Below are positions 19,301 through 27,803 of a DNA stretch of 64,000 nt, one piece after another. The position numbers and the translations under genes were made by a program. The DNA comes from CAIVAT01 sp037128705 (GTDB lineage Bacteria; Bacteroidota; Bacteroidia; Bacteroidales; FEN-979): positions 1-64,000 of the forward strand of contig JBAXVX010000021.1 of NCBI GenBank assembly GCA_037128705.1, written 5' to 3'. The notes under the pieces are model-generated. The model did not search any database, was not told the DNA's origin, and saw nothing but the letters and a program-made list of their open reading frames with translations. Positions within the stretch are counted from its first letter, which is position 1. Every line of letters starts with the position of its first letter.

Positions 19301-19720
19301 GTTCGATAAATTGAAGGAGGTGGACGGGGTAAGAGAATCAAACCGCAATGATTGAGGTTCCTTCTTGTCATTAAACGCGAGGTAAATCAGCCTGTTTAAG
19401 GGATCTTCAACCAAGCTGGTATCTCGCGAAAAATTTAATTTTCTGAGGTTCGTCCTTGCCAGAGATTGATTTGAGCAAATATAAATCACATTGAAAGTTG
19501 GATTTTTCTTTGATGGCTTAAATGCCTGGTAGGCCTTTGCAATCAGCCCTTTCGCAATAATCGTCTTACCCAGTCCAACTTCGTCGGCGATCAGAAATGC
19601 TTTTCTGTCCTTGGCATAAAATTGATCATAAACATAGTTCACTGTGTTTTTCTGAAAATCTTTCAGCGAATTCCAGGTATGGTTTATTTCATCAATGTAG
19701 TCTATCGTTTTATTTTTCAT
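16391..19720 (-). CDS. SNF2/DEAD-like helicase of the PLD-DUF6361 module
   Basis: A protein of about 1109 residues. The open frame extends further upstream, but ATG at 19720 gives an 11-nt overlap with the PLD gene and a better N-terminus. Superfamily 2 motifs are visible: Walker A ADEVGLGKT (about residue 48), DEFQRY (about 282), LSATPF (about 316) and a C-terminal lobe with STSIGQEGLDF and QREGRVNR (about 970). It probably translocates on duplex DNA. It is the last gene of the leftward defence operon and follows DUF6361 and PLD-like genes with 2-nt and overlapping junctions, so the three likely act together. Not the same subfamily as the helicase at 27804. Confidence 0.85.
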   Translation of the reverse strand: MKNKTIDYIDEINHTWNSLKDFQKNTVNYVYDQFYAKDRKAFLIADEVGLGKTIIAKGLIAKAYQAFKPSKKNPTFNVIYICSNQSLARTNLRKLNFSRDTSLVEDPLNRLIYLAFNDKKEPQSLRFDSLTPSTSFNLSNKSGVKDERAIIYALLTHYSEFSKRKNGLKWLLKSSVSKDNWEKAIKERYANRKIHFRPKLFSQYKDKLQSEFVDEANAPKLYNSLGLTKSTSVWSVLLKSCEVIDGRSYKNITYKNELIFLLRHILTKICLEYLGAELIILDEFQRYSDLIDQGVDEMSPAVELARAVFDLKDTKVLMLSATPFKPFTTQCDEDSGENHYKEFMKVLHFLMNGRDPEFWQNFETDRRKLFSLIYDTRVDSNNGNLSDLAEIKLRIQDRYLQGMVRTERTLVSDDKNLMVKTSQSEVIKNLTPADILDFIALDTVNQKISEMGKFRSMNPIEFSKSCPYALSFLSNYSIRENLKGLLGKPEIAEVLKKQKSAWLDLAAIRSYKPLGKSGTLSVVPNARMQELLETTVQNEAWKWLWIPPTINYYTPNKIYPAKTTYSKTLLFSSWLMVPRAISTILSYESERLAISAYYKKRKEKPSSYFADSKKRKPGRLLQIKYDPKRNPFTSMNLLTLLYPSEFLRDLYDPEDNIYARKSLNEIIEELSMLIEKRFSELHFDRFVTKGGESDRWYWAALMLLDNETNKKISNKTGNAQSMLSSILKDFASRANDEKIEKQFLLHCKSIKLTNEEMNLGEIPPDLFKVLATICLASPAVIFSRSLLKVEKLNEPGDHNRVLAYFYAQSKVKYLDKPESITVIRSNYPSSMPYWEAVLNYCLEGNIQSVTDEYIHMLTDCDFIHDSDEIQGKLDDVLSLRTVNFKIDDYSSIKTGENKNIRTHFAVDFGNQLIETEGKPNRSFSVRDTFNSPYRPFVLASTSIGQEGLDFHYYCSRLVHWNLPHNAIDLEQREGRVNRYKSHIIRKNLVLKYLADMNLDRPGNSVWDKLFIWAKEKEGVEKGKCDLVPFWHIEPIDGCKIERIVPLYPFSKDIAKYSRLKEVLTFYRMTFGQPRQEELVEVLVKRGFTETEIEELIKNAMIDLTPPLVY

Positions 19721-21569
19721 TTTTGACGAAGGATTTAAATATTTTCCACATTTCCATGAACTCATCAGGTACGATTCCCTGCTTTTCGGTGTCTTCTTTG
19801 ATTCGGCAAATAGCCTCTTCCACACTCCTCAGTTTTGAAGGATTGCGGGAAGCAGCCTGCAATAATTGTTCATAAAGGGGCACATCGTAAAAATTGTGTG
19901 CAACCGTCCGATACTTTGAAATATTAATTGACGGGGAATCGATACCTTGTTGTGGAACAAAGGACTCTATTAGCCCACTTTCATTGAGTAAAGTCATCAA
20001 ATATTTTAAAAATTTGTCCGAGGAATCTATCACCTCCGAAAAAACCCTTGCCAACCTTGATTCCGGAACTTCAATGTCACTAAGCAACAAAAACTGTTTC
20101 TTAATATTTTCCTCTTTTGTATGTGAAATACTGATGATAAAGAACCTGGAGAGCTGGCTTAGTGTAAATGATTCCTGAAATGTAAACGAGACTAAAACCT
20201 CAGGTGCTATCTGGTATCCTGGATCAGGGGATTTGTGAAGAAATAATGGTTTGACATGTATCGAAAAATCAGGAAGCCAGCTTATATTGCTCGTATCAAT
20301 AGCAATATCATATTGGAATAAGTCTACACCGGCAGCAGTTGGATTGCACTTCCCTGAAATTTTGCATGACGCCAGGTCGAATTCCAGCTTTCTGAGTTGT
20401 TGCTTCAGCTGATCATCTGGTTCTGGTTGAATAAACTGGCTTGGATCAAGTTGTTCAAACAGGTTGTTTTGATTGTCGTTGGTGACGAGCAGTTTTTTTA
20501 TCGTTTCAGGAAAAGTTGAACGGTCATTTGATTTTAGCTCAATCAAACATTCTGTATTCCGATCGAATGCTGCCGAGGATAAATTTGCTGAACCAACATA
20601 CCATGTTGCTGAATTCGCCACACGGTTAATAAACAGCTTTGCATGCAAATCATAGTTGGAGGGTGGAGAATCTGCTGAATCTTCCGGAACTCTCTCATCC
20701 ATCGCCCCGGAAAGGATACGCTCATTAATGCAGAAGTATTCCGCTGGTTTAATCTCCGAAAAAGTTCCCTTATTCAATTTCTCGAGTTCGTCTTTTCGTG
20801 CGAATAACCACCGCTTCTTTGTTGCTTTCAGGGAAATATCCTTTACCATTTTGTCATCGAGGAAAGGAGACATCATCAGAAATTGTTCACTCCTGAACGA
20901 TCTTTTTCTAAATGGATGAATGAACCCATCACCAATGCCAATAGGCCAGAATCGCCAGTCGGTAAAAGGTAGCTCCACCCTGAATTTCGTTTTTTTGATA
21001 TCATTCTTAACCCAGGGTTCAATTTTTTTTCCCGATTTTTTTTCCAGGAAGTCCAGGAAGTCAACAAAAGGCTGGTTTTTTTCAATGGCCTTGTCAGAAA
21101 CTTCTCCCTCCATCTGGAATACAATGTCCCAGCTTTGGTCAAACGTTAGGTTCCTGCTGGTGATGATATACCGGGACTTTCTCTGTTTTGTCTTCGGATC
21201 TTCAAATATCAGGAACCAGCATTTAGGATGGAAAGAACTGAATTGGTTTTCCTGGTTTATGCCGGCCAGGCAACCCTCCGTATAATGCAACAATTTACTG
21301 ACCCTCTTGGGAACAGAAATCTTGTTCTTCTGGTGAAAAAGGGTGATTACTTTAGAAGCCCGGTTAATGGCATCGAAGAGATCAAACCGATTCACTTCAT
21401 TGATCAATTGTGATTCCATCGGCCGGGAATAAAACATGGCAACCGGAATCAATAGCAGGCAGGAGGGGTCTACTGAATAGGTTGTGCCGATAGCCCGTTT
21501 AAGTTGGTATCCATCAGGAGGTTGTAGGATTTTTCCATAATCCAGGTTGTCTTTCCAGGTGTCAAGCAT
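19710..21569 (-). CDS. Phospholipase D-like (HKD) nuclease
   Basis: A 619-residue protein with two PLD-like half sites. An N-terminal HPKCWF with a later TSRNLT forms one (about residues 118-150). HAKLFINR followed by GSANLSS (about residues 308-325) forms the other, the better match to HxK...GSxN. The aspartate of the classical HxKxxxxD motif is not present in either. PLD-type enzymes in defence loci are usually nucleases (compare DrmC of DISARM, which is much shorter). It lies 2 nt after DUF6361 and overlaps the helicase, indicating a tight three-gene unit. Nuclease activity is inference. Confidence 0.75.
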   Translation of the reverse strand: MLDTWKDNLDYGKILQPPDGYQLKRAIGTTYSVDPSCLLLIPVAMFYSRPMESQLINEVNRFDLFDAINRASKVITLFHQKNKISVPKRVSKLLHYTEGCLAGINQENQFSSFHPKCWFLIFEDPKTKQRKSRYIITSRNLTFDQSWDIVFQMEGEVSDKAIEKNQPFVDFLDFLEKKSGKKIEPWVKNDIKKTKFRVELPFTDWRFWPIGIGDGFIHPFRKRSFRSEQFLMMSPFLDDKMVKDISLKATKKRWLFARKDELEKLNKGTFSEIKPAEYFCINERILSGAMDERVPEDSADSPPSNYDLHAKLFINRVANSATWYVGSANLSSAAFDRNTECLIELKSNDRSTFPETIKKLLVTNDNQNNLFEQLDPSQFIQPEPDDQLKQQLRKLEFDLASCKISGKCNPTAAGVDLFQYDIAIDTSNISWLPDFSIHVKPLFLHKSPDPGYQIAPEVLVSFTFQESFTLSQLSRFFIISISHTKEENIKKQFLLLSDIEVPESRLARVFSEVIDSSDKFLKYLMTLLNESGLIESFVPQQGIDSPSINISKYRTVAHNFYDVPLYEQLLQAASRNPSKLRSVEEAICRIKEDTEKQGIVPDEFMEMWKIFKSFVKNEK

Positions 21570-21571
21570 AG

Positions 21572-22798
21572 TTATTGATTTAATGCGGTAAATATATCTC
21601 TGATGATGGTCCGGGTGTTTCCATCACGATAGTTCAAATGCGACAGACTTTTTGATTTTCCCTGGTCAAAATCTCGCTGGGCTCCAATTCTGAGACGTGC
21701 TTTTTTGCCTTTGATCCTGATTTCCTGGTTAATAATTAGTTCCGAAAAATCACTGATACCTGACTGATGCCGTTTAATAAGAGTTAAGATGGATTGTATA
21801 AAAGCCAGAACGCTGTTGTTGTCTATCCCTGTTGAGAAATGGATGGCCTCTGATGTCAAAGAGTTCAGATCAATCAAATTGGCATATAAGTCTTTCTGCC
21901 ACACATTAAATTGAGCCAGGAATACATCATTTGTATAATGTCTTGCATTGATCAGGTGTGAATAGGCAAAATGCAATCCTTTGGTGATTTCATTCAGATC
22001 ATGAGCCTGGGTTATTTGTTTTTTTAGTTCGTCCCCGATATTCTCCTGTAAGCACAATTTGGCGAATGATTCAAAATCGGAAGTATTTAGAAATGAATCC
22101 CGTAACTTAGGGATGCTTACAATTTTTCCTATAAGCCGTTGGGGGAAAATTTCAATAATGCGTTTATGGAAAAAATCCGCTTCTTCGTATGATAGCGGCA
22201 GATCCAGAACCTCTCGCCAGCCTTTTTGATAAGTACTTACTTTTACCTGATGATTATCTGTGTATTCAATATCCTGATCGTCAGAACTGTCATCCTTGAT
22301 GCTTTTTTTGACAATTAAAAGTTCCTCAAGGAGTTTGTTGGCGTTTACATAGTATTCGCTCAGGCTCAACGAGGTGTCTATAAAATTATAGGATCGCAGG
22401 CCATTCCAGTAGATTGATGACGGCCGCCTTGCCAGCATCTGATTCTTGCGTTTCGTTATCCCAATGACACCCGAACCGGCATTCCGGTCATGACCATACC
22501 TATCTGCCAGTTCCCAGATAATTTTATGCTCCTCCTCGTTTAGGAATTGTTCAAGATTTTTACTTTTCCCTCCTTTTTGCAGAAAGAAATCCTTTATCAG
22601 GTAGGGTACGATGAAAAAATACTTCGCCCGTGTTTGCACTGTTGACGTTCCCGGGAAGAAGAGATCGGCGTAGGCATCCCTTATGGGGCCTAAACCCAAT
22701 TCATCCACCATCCCTTCCTCCTGATCCAGGAGGTCAAGGATGGAATTAATCTTATCTTTAAAAGAAGGTGAAAAATGAATCCAGCCAAGTTGTTGCAT
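21572..22798 (-). CDS. DUF6361 family protein
   Basis: A 408-residue protein starting MQQLGWIHFS, with a conserved early block in which a Gly-Leu-Gly-x-Ile-Arg-Asp-Ala-Tyr-Ala-Asp-Leu-Phe-Pro-Gly-Ser/Thr pattern is visible. I associate this with DUF6361, a family of unknown function that often sits next to PLD-like and helicase genes. No catalytic motif, TM or signal peptide is evident. It is the first gene of the DUF6361-PLD-helicase trio and is separated from the 217-aa gene by a 240-nt gap that contains a methylase remnant. The family name is from memory and unverified. Confidence 0.65.
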   Translation of the reverse strand: MQQLGWIHFSPSFKDKINSILDLLDQEEGMVDELGLGPIRDAYADLFFPGTSTVQTRAKYFFIVPYLIKDFFLQKGGKSKNLEQFLNEEEHKIIWELADRYGHDRNAGSGVIGITKRKNQMLARRPSSIYWNGLRSYNFIDTSLSLSEYYVNANKLLEELLIVKKSIKDDSSDDQDIEYTDNHQVKVSTYQKGWREVLDLPLSYEEADFFHKRIIEIFPQRLIGKIVSIPKLRDSFLNTSDFESFAKLCLQENIGDELKKQITQAHDLNEITKGLHFAYSHLINARHYTNDVFLAQFNVWQKDLYANLIDLNSLTSEAIHFSTGIDNNSVLAFIQSILTLIKRHQSGISDFSELIINQEIRIKGKKARLRIGAQRDFDQGKSKSLSHLNYRDGNTRTIIRDIFTALNQ

Positions 22799-22885
22799 AA
22801 AATATTTTGTTTATTCGTATTTAAGATTAAAATTCGATGTAGCATTTCAGCTTCTAAGCTCTCATATTCAGCAATGATAAATTTC

Positions 22886-22980
22886 ATTATTCAACACATC
22901 TTATTCTGTCAAATCCCAACCTCCTCAACGCCTCTATCACCAACCATTTCGTCCTAAATTCAACCTAAAACCGAATTTCT
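22886..22980 (-). pseudogene. Remnant of a second Eco57I-type methylase C-terminus
   Basis: Translating the minus strand in the frame EIRF*VEFRTKWLVIEALRR gives a clear match to the last 22 residues of the methylase at 23711 (EIRLYGEYRTKRLVMEAWKK), with a stop in place of the Tyr codon. Only about 25 codons remain. It marks the former end of another methylase gene of the same family and shows that the locus was rearranged when the downstream trio or the 217-aa gene arrived. Confidence 0.7.
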
Positions 22981-23040
22981 TACTTTCGAGATGTGGATGT
23001 TTCAATTGAATGGCTAAGAGAATAGACCTCCCTGTTTGTT

Positions 23041-23694
23041 TTATAAATGATTTGTTTTTAAAAAACTGCGCACTGCTTTAAATCTCCGATCATCCAAACT
23101 CTCATAAATTCCTTTAAACGGAGTTGTAATTGTTGGTTTCATGATTTCTTTATAGAAATAAAACGTGGTAAAAACATTCGTACTTCCTGATCGCTGCGTA
23201 GAGAAGAAAAACTGAACAGTATGGCTGAAGAGTTTGTTTAGCGATTCTGCCTTAATGACTTCACTGAGCCGCAAATTTCCTTCTAAACATTTTTCAAGTT
23301 TACAAATACATTCCGCTAATCGCCAATCGTTCGGTTTATTTCCCATCCGGCCTCTGATTAAATGGATATAGAGATCTTCATTTAGTGAACACAATAAAAT
23401 GTACTGGTTGGTCTCATCCCCTTTAGCAAACTTTGAGTTGCCGATCCTGAATCTTAATTGATCTCCCGCGTCTCCAATTTTTATATAGTTTCCTTCTCCA
23501 AATTGATTAATGGCCCATTTTTTCTTATCTTCTGATGATTTCGCTTCAGCAACGGTTAGCTTGTCATCAAATTCAAGCAAAGAATTTGGCTCAGCAATTA
23601 TTACAAATTCAAAACCTTGCTGAGGATTTAGATTTTTACCTGTTTCCTTGTCAATAAAATGACCATGTTGGTAAATTACATTGAATGATTTCAT
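23041..23694 (-). CDS. Uncharacterised defence-operon protein
   Basis: A 217-residue soluble protein with no recognised domain, signal peptide or TM. The sequence has several basic stretches and a C-terminal part with aromatic residues (VQFFFSTQR, FTTFYFYKE). It lies 16 nt after the methylase stop and on the same strand, so it is probably co-transcribed with the DISARM-like genes. It may be a modification partner or an accessory insertion; nothing in the sequence decides this. Confidence 0.55.
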   Translation of the reverse strand: MKSFNVIYQHGHFIDKETGKNLNPQQGFEFVIIAEPNSLLEFDDKLTVAEAKSSEDKKKWAINQFGEGNYIKIGDAGDQLRFRIGNSKFAKGDETNQYILLCSLNEDLYIHLIRGRMGNKPNDWRLAECICKLEKCLEGNLRLSEVIKAESLNKLFSHTVQFFFSTQRSGSTNVFTTFYFYKEIMKPTITTPFKGIYESLDDRRFKAVRSFLKTNHL

Positions 23695-23710
23695 GGGATG
23701 TATTAGTTTG

Positions 23711-26700
23711 TTAATCTATTTTTTTCCACGCCTCCATAACCAATCTCTTCGTCCTATACTCCCCATACAGCCTAATCTCCTTCTCCTTTTGCACCCGAAA
23801 TGTCTCTCCCGGAAAATCGGGACCATAAACATCCTGTGGGTCTAAAATGTATTGAAGTTCTTCGGTGGTGAGTCCGTATAGTTTGGCATAAATGGCATCG
23901 AGTTCGGCTTTTATTACGGATCGACGCTCTTCATCCCATTTGAATGGAGGTAAGGGGCAGCCTGTATAGCCGGGTTCATTTGGATCGGCAGGCTGTTCGG
24001 CCCAATAGGGGGGTGTCCATTCATGTCCACCGGTAGATTCTCTATTTCCCTTCCATTGCCGTAGGATGGCGTATTTAACGTGTTCATCAGATTCATCCCA
24101 AACTTCATCAATAAATGACTTGATATCCCAGGAAGCATATGATAACTCGCTTATCCTCGGCACGATTTCCATCATTATAAAATTTGAAAATAGGTTTGGC
24201 ATTAAAACCGGGAATTGATTGACATAAAAAAAATTCATATTCATACCAGCTAATTTCTGGCGACATATATAATCAAAAGCCAATGATGAAAGAAGCCCTG
24301 TTAAACATGTCTGCATAATAATGCTCTGGTCTGATAATAATAAAAATGTATTGTCCCCGAAGCCATTTTTGGGAATCAATGTTCCTACGAAGGTCCGTTC
24401 ATTTGTGTTGTTGGTAATTCGACGGAAACCAATAATAGTGTTTGCTGACAAACAATCATTAACAAGGTTTGTGTCAACCCAATACCATGGAATAATCAAA
24501 TGTTCGGGATCTTGGTATTTCTCAATTGTTGGTGTCGGAGTTTGTGTTGATGTCCTGTTTCCCACTCCGGCGTATGTACCAAACCTATGATCATAATGCC
24601 AAATCATCTTAGCTTCATAGAGTGGCAAATAAATTTCACTGCCTCTACGCATCTTATTGCCCCACAAAGTAAAGCCTTCCAATTCCATTTGTTGACGGGT
24701 TCGGAAAAGGTGGGAATCATTGGCCATATGAAACATGGCTTTGAACTTAATTCCCCAAGGATTATCACCTGTCTGTTCATTGATTAAAATGGGAACATTC
24801 CTGTAAATCTTGGTTGTAAGTTCAGCGTCAACGCTTGTCCTGAATACCGGACAGGTTTTTGTGTTTGGATTTAGTCGTATAAAATCCTCACTGGTTAAGC
24901 TGAATATCCTGAGTTTATCCTGTAGATGCTCGACACGGGTGAGAAAGAATCCAAAATTACTTTTCCTTTTTTCGTCGGAAGAGCCGGATATCGTAAGTAA
25001 GGAGAATTTGTAACTTCTGTGAACCCCAGGAAATATTGCCTCCCTGTTTTCAAAATCAAACAGACTGACCAGCCTTTTGTTCTCAACCAGGTAACCAAAG
25101 AAAGCTTTATTGCTGTCGTCCGTTGCAATACCTGTTGGCACGATGAACCCTGTCCGGCCCTTTGGTTGAATCGTTTGTAAAAAGAGTTCCGAGAAGATCG
25201 AATAGGTGTTGATGTCGCCTACTGCCGTTAAAACGTATCGTCCACTTTCGCGCATGAATTTTCCCGAAGCATCGGCTCCATGCAATGCTTCAAGGTATTC
25301 TTTGTGCAGATCCGGGTTCGTCTCTTTAAGATCCCTGATCATGCGGTTACGTTCGGCGGCATTGGAAGCCTTAGCCACCTTTACATCCCGGGTAGCGAAA
25401 AACTCTTCCTGCTGGAGTTTGATCCTTTCCCAGGGTGGGTTCCCCAGCATCACATCGAATCCTCCCTGTTTAAATACATCGGGAAATTCAAGTGGCCAAT
25501 GGAAAAAGTGATATTGGCTAGCAAGGGCAGTGACTTTACCAACAAGCTTTCCCCATTGTGTTGGCGCCAGGAAGAACTGGGAAAGTTTCTCGGAACCGGG
25601 GTTAGTGGGGTCATCAATGGCAATGTAGGTATGGAAAAAGGCGGATGTCCAGATATTGCATGCAGCCTCCTCGTGAAATAAACTCGTCCTGGCCTTCCCA
25701 TATTTTTTTCTAATCTCATCAATGGCCTCAATGGTATCCTGCCTAATGCGGCCAATGGCAGCATAATCTTCATTTAGATTATTTTTGTCCAGTGTGATCT
25801 GTTGCACTGCTGCAGAAAAGAGACTGGTCTGTCGTGAATTACGGTAAGCCTTGTTTTGTCTTTTCAGTTCCCGGCAAACAGCTGGATCATCGCCGGTAAC
25901 GGGGTTGAATGCCTCATCTGGCAAGGGTTCAGTAAGTGCTTTTAAATCGGTAACACCAACCAGACTGTTCCCACACCGAATCTTATGATCCAGGAAACTC
26001 AGGGGTTTTCCGCTGTTGTGACTTTCGAGCCAAAGCGCCAGTTTACACAGCTCCACAGCATCAGGGTTCAGGTCAACCCCATAAATACAATGCTGAATAA
26101 CCTCCCGTAAACAGCTGCGGTATTCTGAAGGAGGTGGGTTCTCTTCACCGCTTCTCACTCTGGCCAGGTACCATGCAATCGTCCTCGCCGCCGCAAGCAG
26201 AAAATGTCCGCTTCCTGCTGCAGGGTCACAAACTTTCAGAGACAATAGTGCTTCTTCACCATGCCTTCTATAGTCTCCCCCTTGAGGGAGAGATTTAAAG
26301 GGGGTTGAGCCAGCTAACCGCTCCTCAATCACCGGTATCAATGCCGACTTAATCAGTTCATTCACCAGTTCCGGCCTGGTATAATAAGATCCTGTTGTTT
26401 TCCGATCGGTTCCTTCGTGAAATAGAAAATTGATTGCAGCAGGATGTTCACTATCAATGTTTTCAATGATAGGATGCAACTCGAGCAACCCTTCGTAAAC
26501 GGATCCCAGTTCCTCCACATCCAGGGCGCGGTAATTGATCTGGACAAGGTTATGGTCTGCATCGGTGAATTCATTCAGTTTCCGGATACAATCCAATAGC
26601 AGTTTATTGCTAATCATGCAGGTTCCGATATCCCTGAGTGCCTCGTTGCTGAATAAGTCGCCGGATAGCGGGGAGATACCCAGTTTTTTACCAGGGCCAA

Positions 26701-27796
26701 CAGCCTCAAACAAACTGAAAGTATGCATCAGTCCCTGCCAAAGGTTTGTGAACCGATCTTCGTACAGGTAACGTTTTTCTGACAGGTTGCGCAACCGGGC
26801 TATGCTATAATGCCCAATGTAGATTGCCTTCTTCTTCATGGTATCTTCAACCCGGTCATCGGGATCGTAAACCAGGTCGCGCTCTTCCATAACCATCAGG
26901 AAAAGCAGCCGGTACACCAACCTGCGAATCTGCCTGTAAAAATCCTGCGTTGAAAGTTCTCGTGAACGGATTTTTACCCGAAGTTCATTGTTTTCAACTG
27001 ACTGGAGAAAGCCATTCCCAAGCGAAACCAGCGAATCCTGCACGGCAAGGCTCAACCCGTCACGAATACGGTTCCCGGTTTCGATGCTTTGCTGATAGTA
27101 TTTTTCCAGCAACGATTGCTCTGTTTCCTCCTTGCATCGGGGAAAGCGAGAAGCATGCATCAACCTGTAAAGCAGGGTGAATTCGCTGTATTTATCCTCG
27201 TCAAGCATCCTTCGCAGGTCGAACTCCAGGTAGGTGAGTTTTACCAGCCTTCCGCTGTCGCGCATCAGGCGGAGATTCCAGCCGTTGGCAGCAATTCCGT
27301 AAAGATGCTCAGTAACATTGAGGTATTCCTGCATTGTACTGTGCGGCGATAGTCGGCTGGTACCACCGCTGGATCGCATGTCGATGGTGTTTTTCTCCGG
27401 TCGGGCGGGATCTGTGAAACCGACAATATGAACAGGCAGGTCATCAAGGTTCTGAACGGTATGGCTGATAAAATAGGTTTGCTGGTTATCGCCGGGCAGG
27501 GAGGTCTTTTGACGGGTTAGTGAAAATCCCAGGGAATTCAGGAAGTTTTCCATCCATCGCCTTGTGATGGTGGTTCCATAAGGATCGCCTGCAGGAAGAT
27601 TCTGACTTTTCTCGCTGAAGTGTTTCCAGTCAAGCCGTATCCGGCTCCAGGCGTATTCAATCTCGTTGCGTAGGTTGGATGATGGGTCAAGTCCGAAAAA
27701 TGAATTTGCCTGGCCATCTGCCGAACCCTCTTCAATTTTCTGCAGGATCTCTTCAGTGATCAGGTTACCTTGTATGTTGATGCAGGAGTACTTCAT
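23711..27796 (-). CDS. Eco57I-type N6-adenine DNA methyltransferase (DrmMI-like)
   Basis: A 1361-residue protein. The SAM-binding motif I DPAAGSGHFLL is near residue 525, the following acidic loop VDLNPDAVELCK near 570, and the catalytic motif IV GNPPW near 785, as in gamma-class adenine methylases. A long C-terminal region resembles the target-recognition part of Eco57I/PglX-type enzymes. There is no obvious endonuclease motif at the N-terminus. In DISARM class 1 and BREX loci such a methylase marks host DNA. It lies 7 nt after the DrmD-like helicase, in the same operon. The target site is not predictable by eye. Confidence 0.9.
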   Translation of the reverse strand: MKYSCINIQGNLITEEILQKIEEGSADGQANSFFGLDPSSNLRNEIEYAWSRIRLDWKHFSEKSQNLPAGDPYGTTITRRWMENFLNSLGFSLTRQKTSLPGDNQQTYFISHTVQNLDDLPVHIVGFTDPARPEKNTIDMRSSGGTSRLSPHSTMQEYLNVTEHLYGIAANGWNLRLMRDSGRLVKLTYLEFDLRRMLDEDKYSEFTLLYRLMHASRFPRCKEETEQSLLEKYYQQSIETGNRIRDGLSLAVQDSLVSLGNGFLQSVENNELRVKIRSRELSTQDFYRQIRRLVYRLLFLMVMEERDLVYDPDDRVEDTMKKKAIYIGHYSIARLRNLSEKRYLYEDRFTNLWQGLMHTFSLFEAVGPGKKLGISPLSGDLFSNEALRDIGTCMISNKLLLDCIRKLNEFTDADHNLVQINYRALDVEELGSVYEGLLELHPIIENIDSEHPAAINFLFHEGTDRKTTGSYYTRPELVNELIKSALIPVIEERLAGSTPFKSLPQGGDYRRHGEEALLSLKVCDPAAGSGHFLLAAARTIAWYLARVRSGEENPPPSEYRSCLREVIQHCIYGVDLNPDAVELCKLALWLESHNSGKPLSFLDHKIRCGNSLVGVTDLKALTEPLPDEAFNPVTGDDPAVCRELKRQNKAYRNSRQTSLFSAAVQQITLDKNNLNEDYAAIGRIRQDTIEAIDEIRKKYGKARTSLFHEEAACNIWTSAFFHTYIAIDDPTNPGSEKLSQFFLAPTQWGKLVGKVTALASQYHFFHWPLEFPDVFKQGGFDVMLGNPPWERIKLQQEEFFATRDVKVAKASNAAERNRMIRDLKETNPDLHKEYLEALHGADASGKFMRESGRYVLTAVGDINTYSIFSELFLQTIQPKGRTGFIVPTGIATDDSNKAFFGYLVENKRLVSLFDFENREAIFPGVHRSYKFSLLTISGSSDEKRKSNFGFFLTRVEHLQDKLRIFSLTSEDFIRLNPNTKTCPVFRTSVDAELTTKIYRNVPILINEQTGDNPWGIKFKAMFHMANDSHLFRTRQQMELEGFTLWGNKMRRGSEIYLPLYEAKMIWHYDHRFGTYAGVGNRTSTQTPTPTIEKYQDPEHLIIPWYWVDTNLVNDCLSANTIIGFRRITNNTNERTFVGTLIPKNGFGDNTFLLLSDQSIIMQTCLTGLLSSLAFDYICRQKLAGMNMNFFYVNQFPVLMPNLFSNFIMMEIVPRISELSYASWDIKSFIDEVWDESDEHVKYAILRQWKGNRESTGGHEWTPPYWAEQPADPNEPGYTGCPLPPFKWDEERRSVIKAELDAIYAKLYGLTTEELQYILDPQDVYGPDFPGETFRVQKEKEIRLYGEYRTKRLVMEAWKKID

Positions 27797-27803
27797 GCTG
27801 AAA

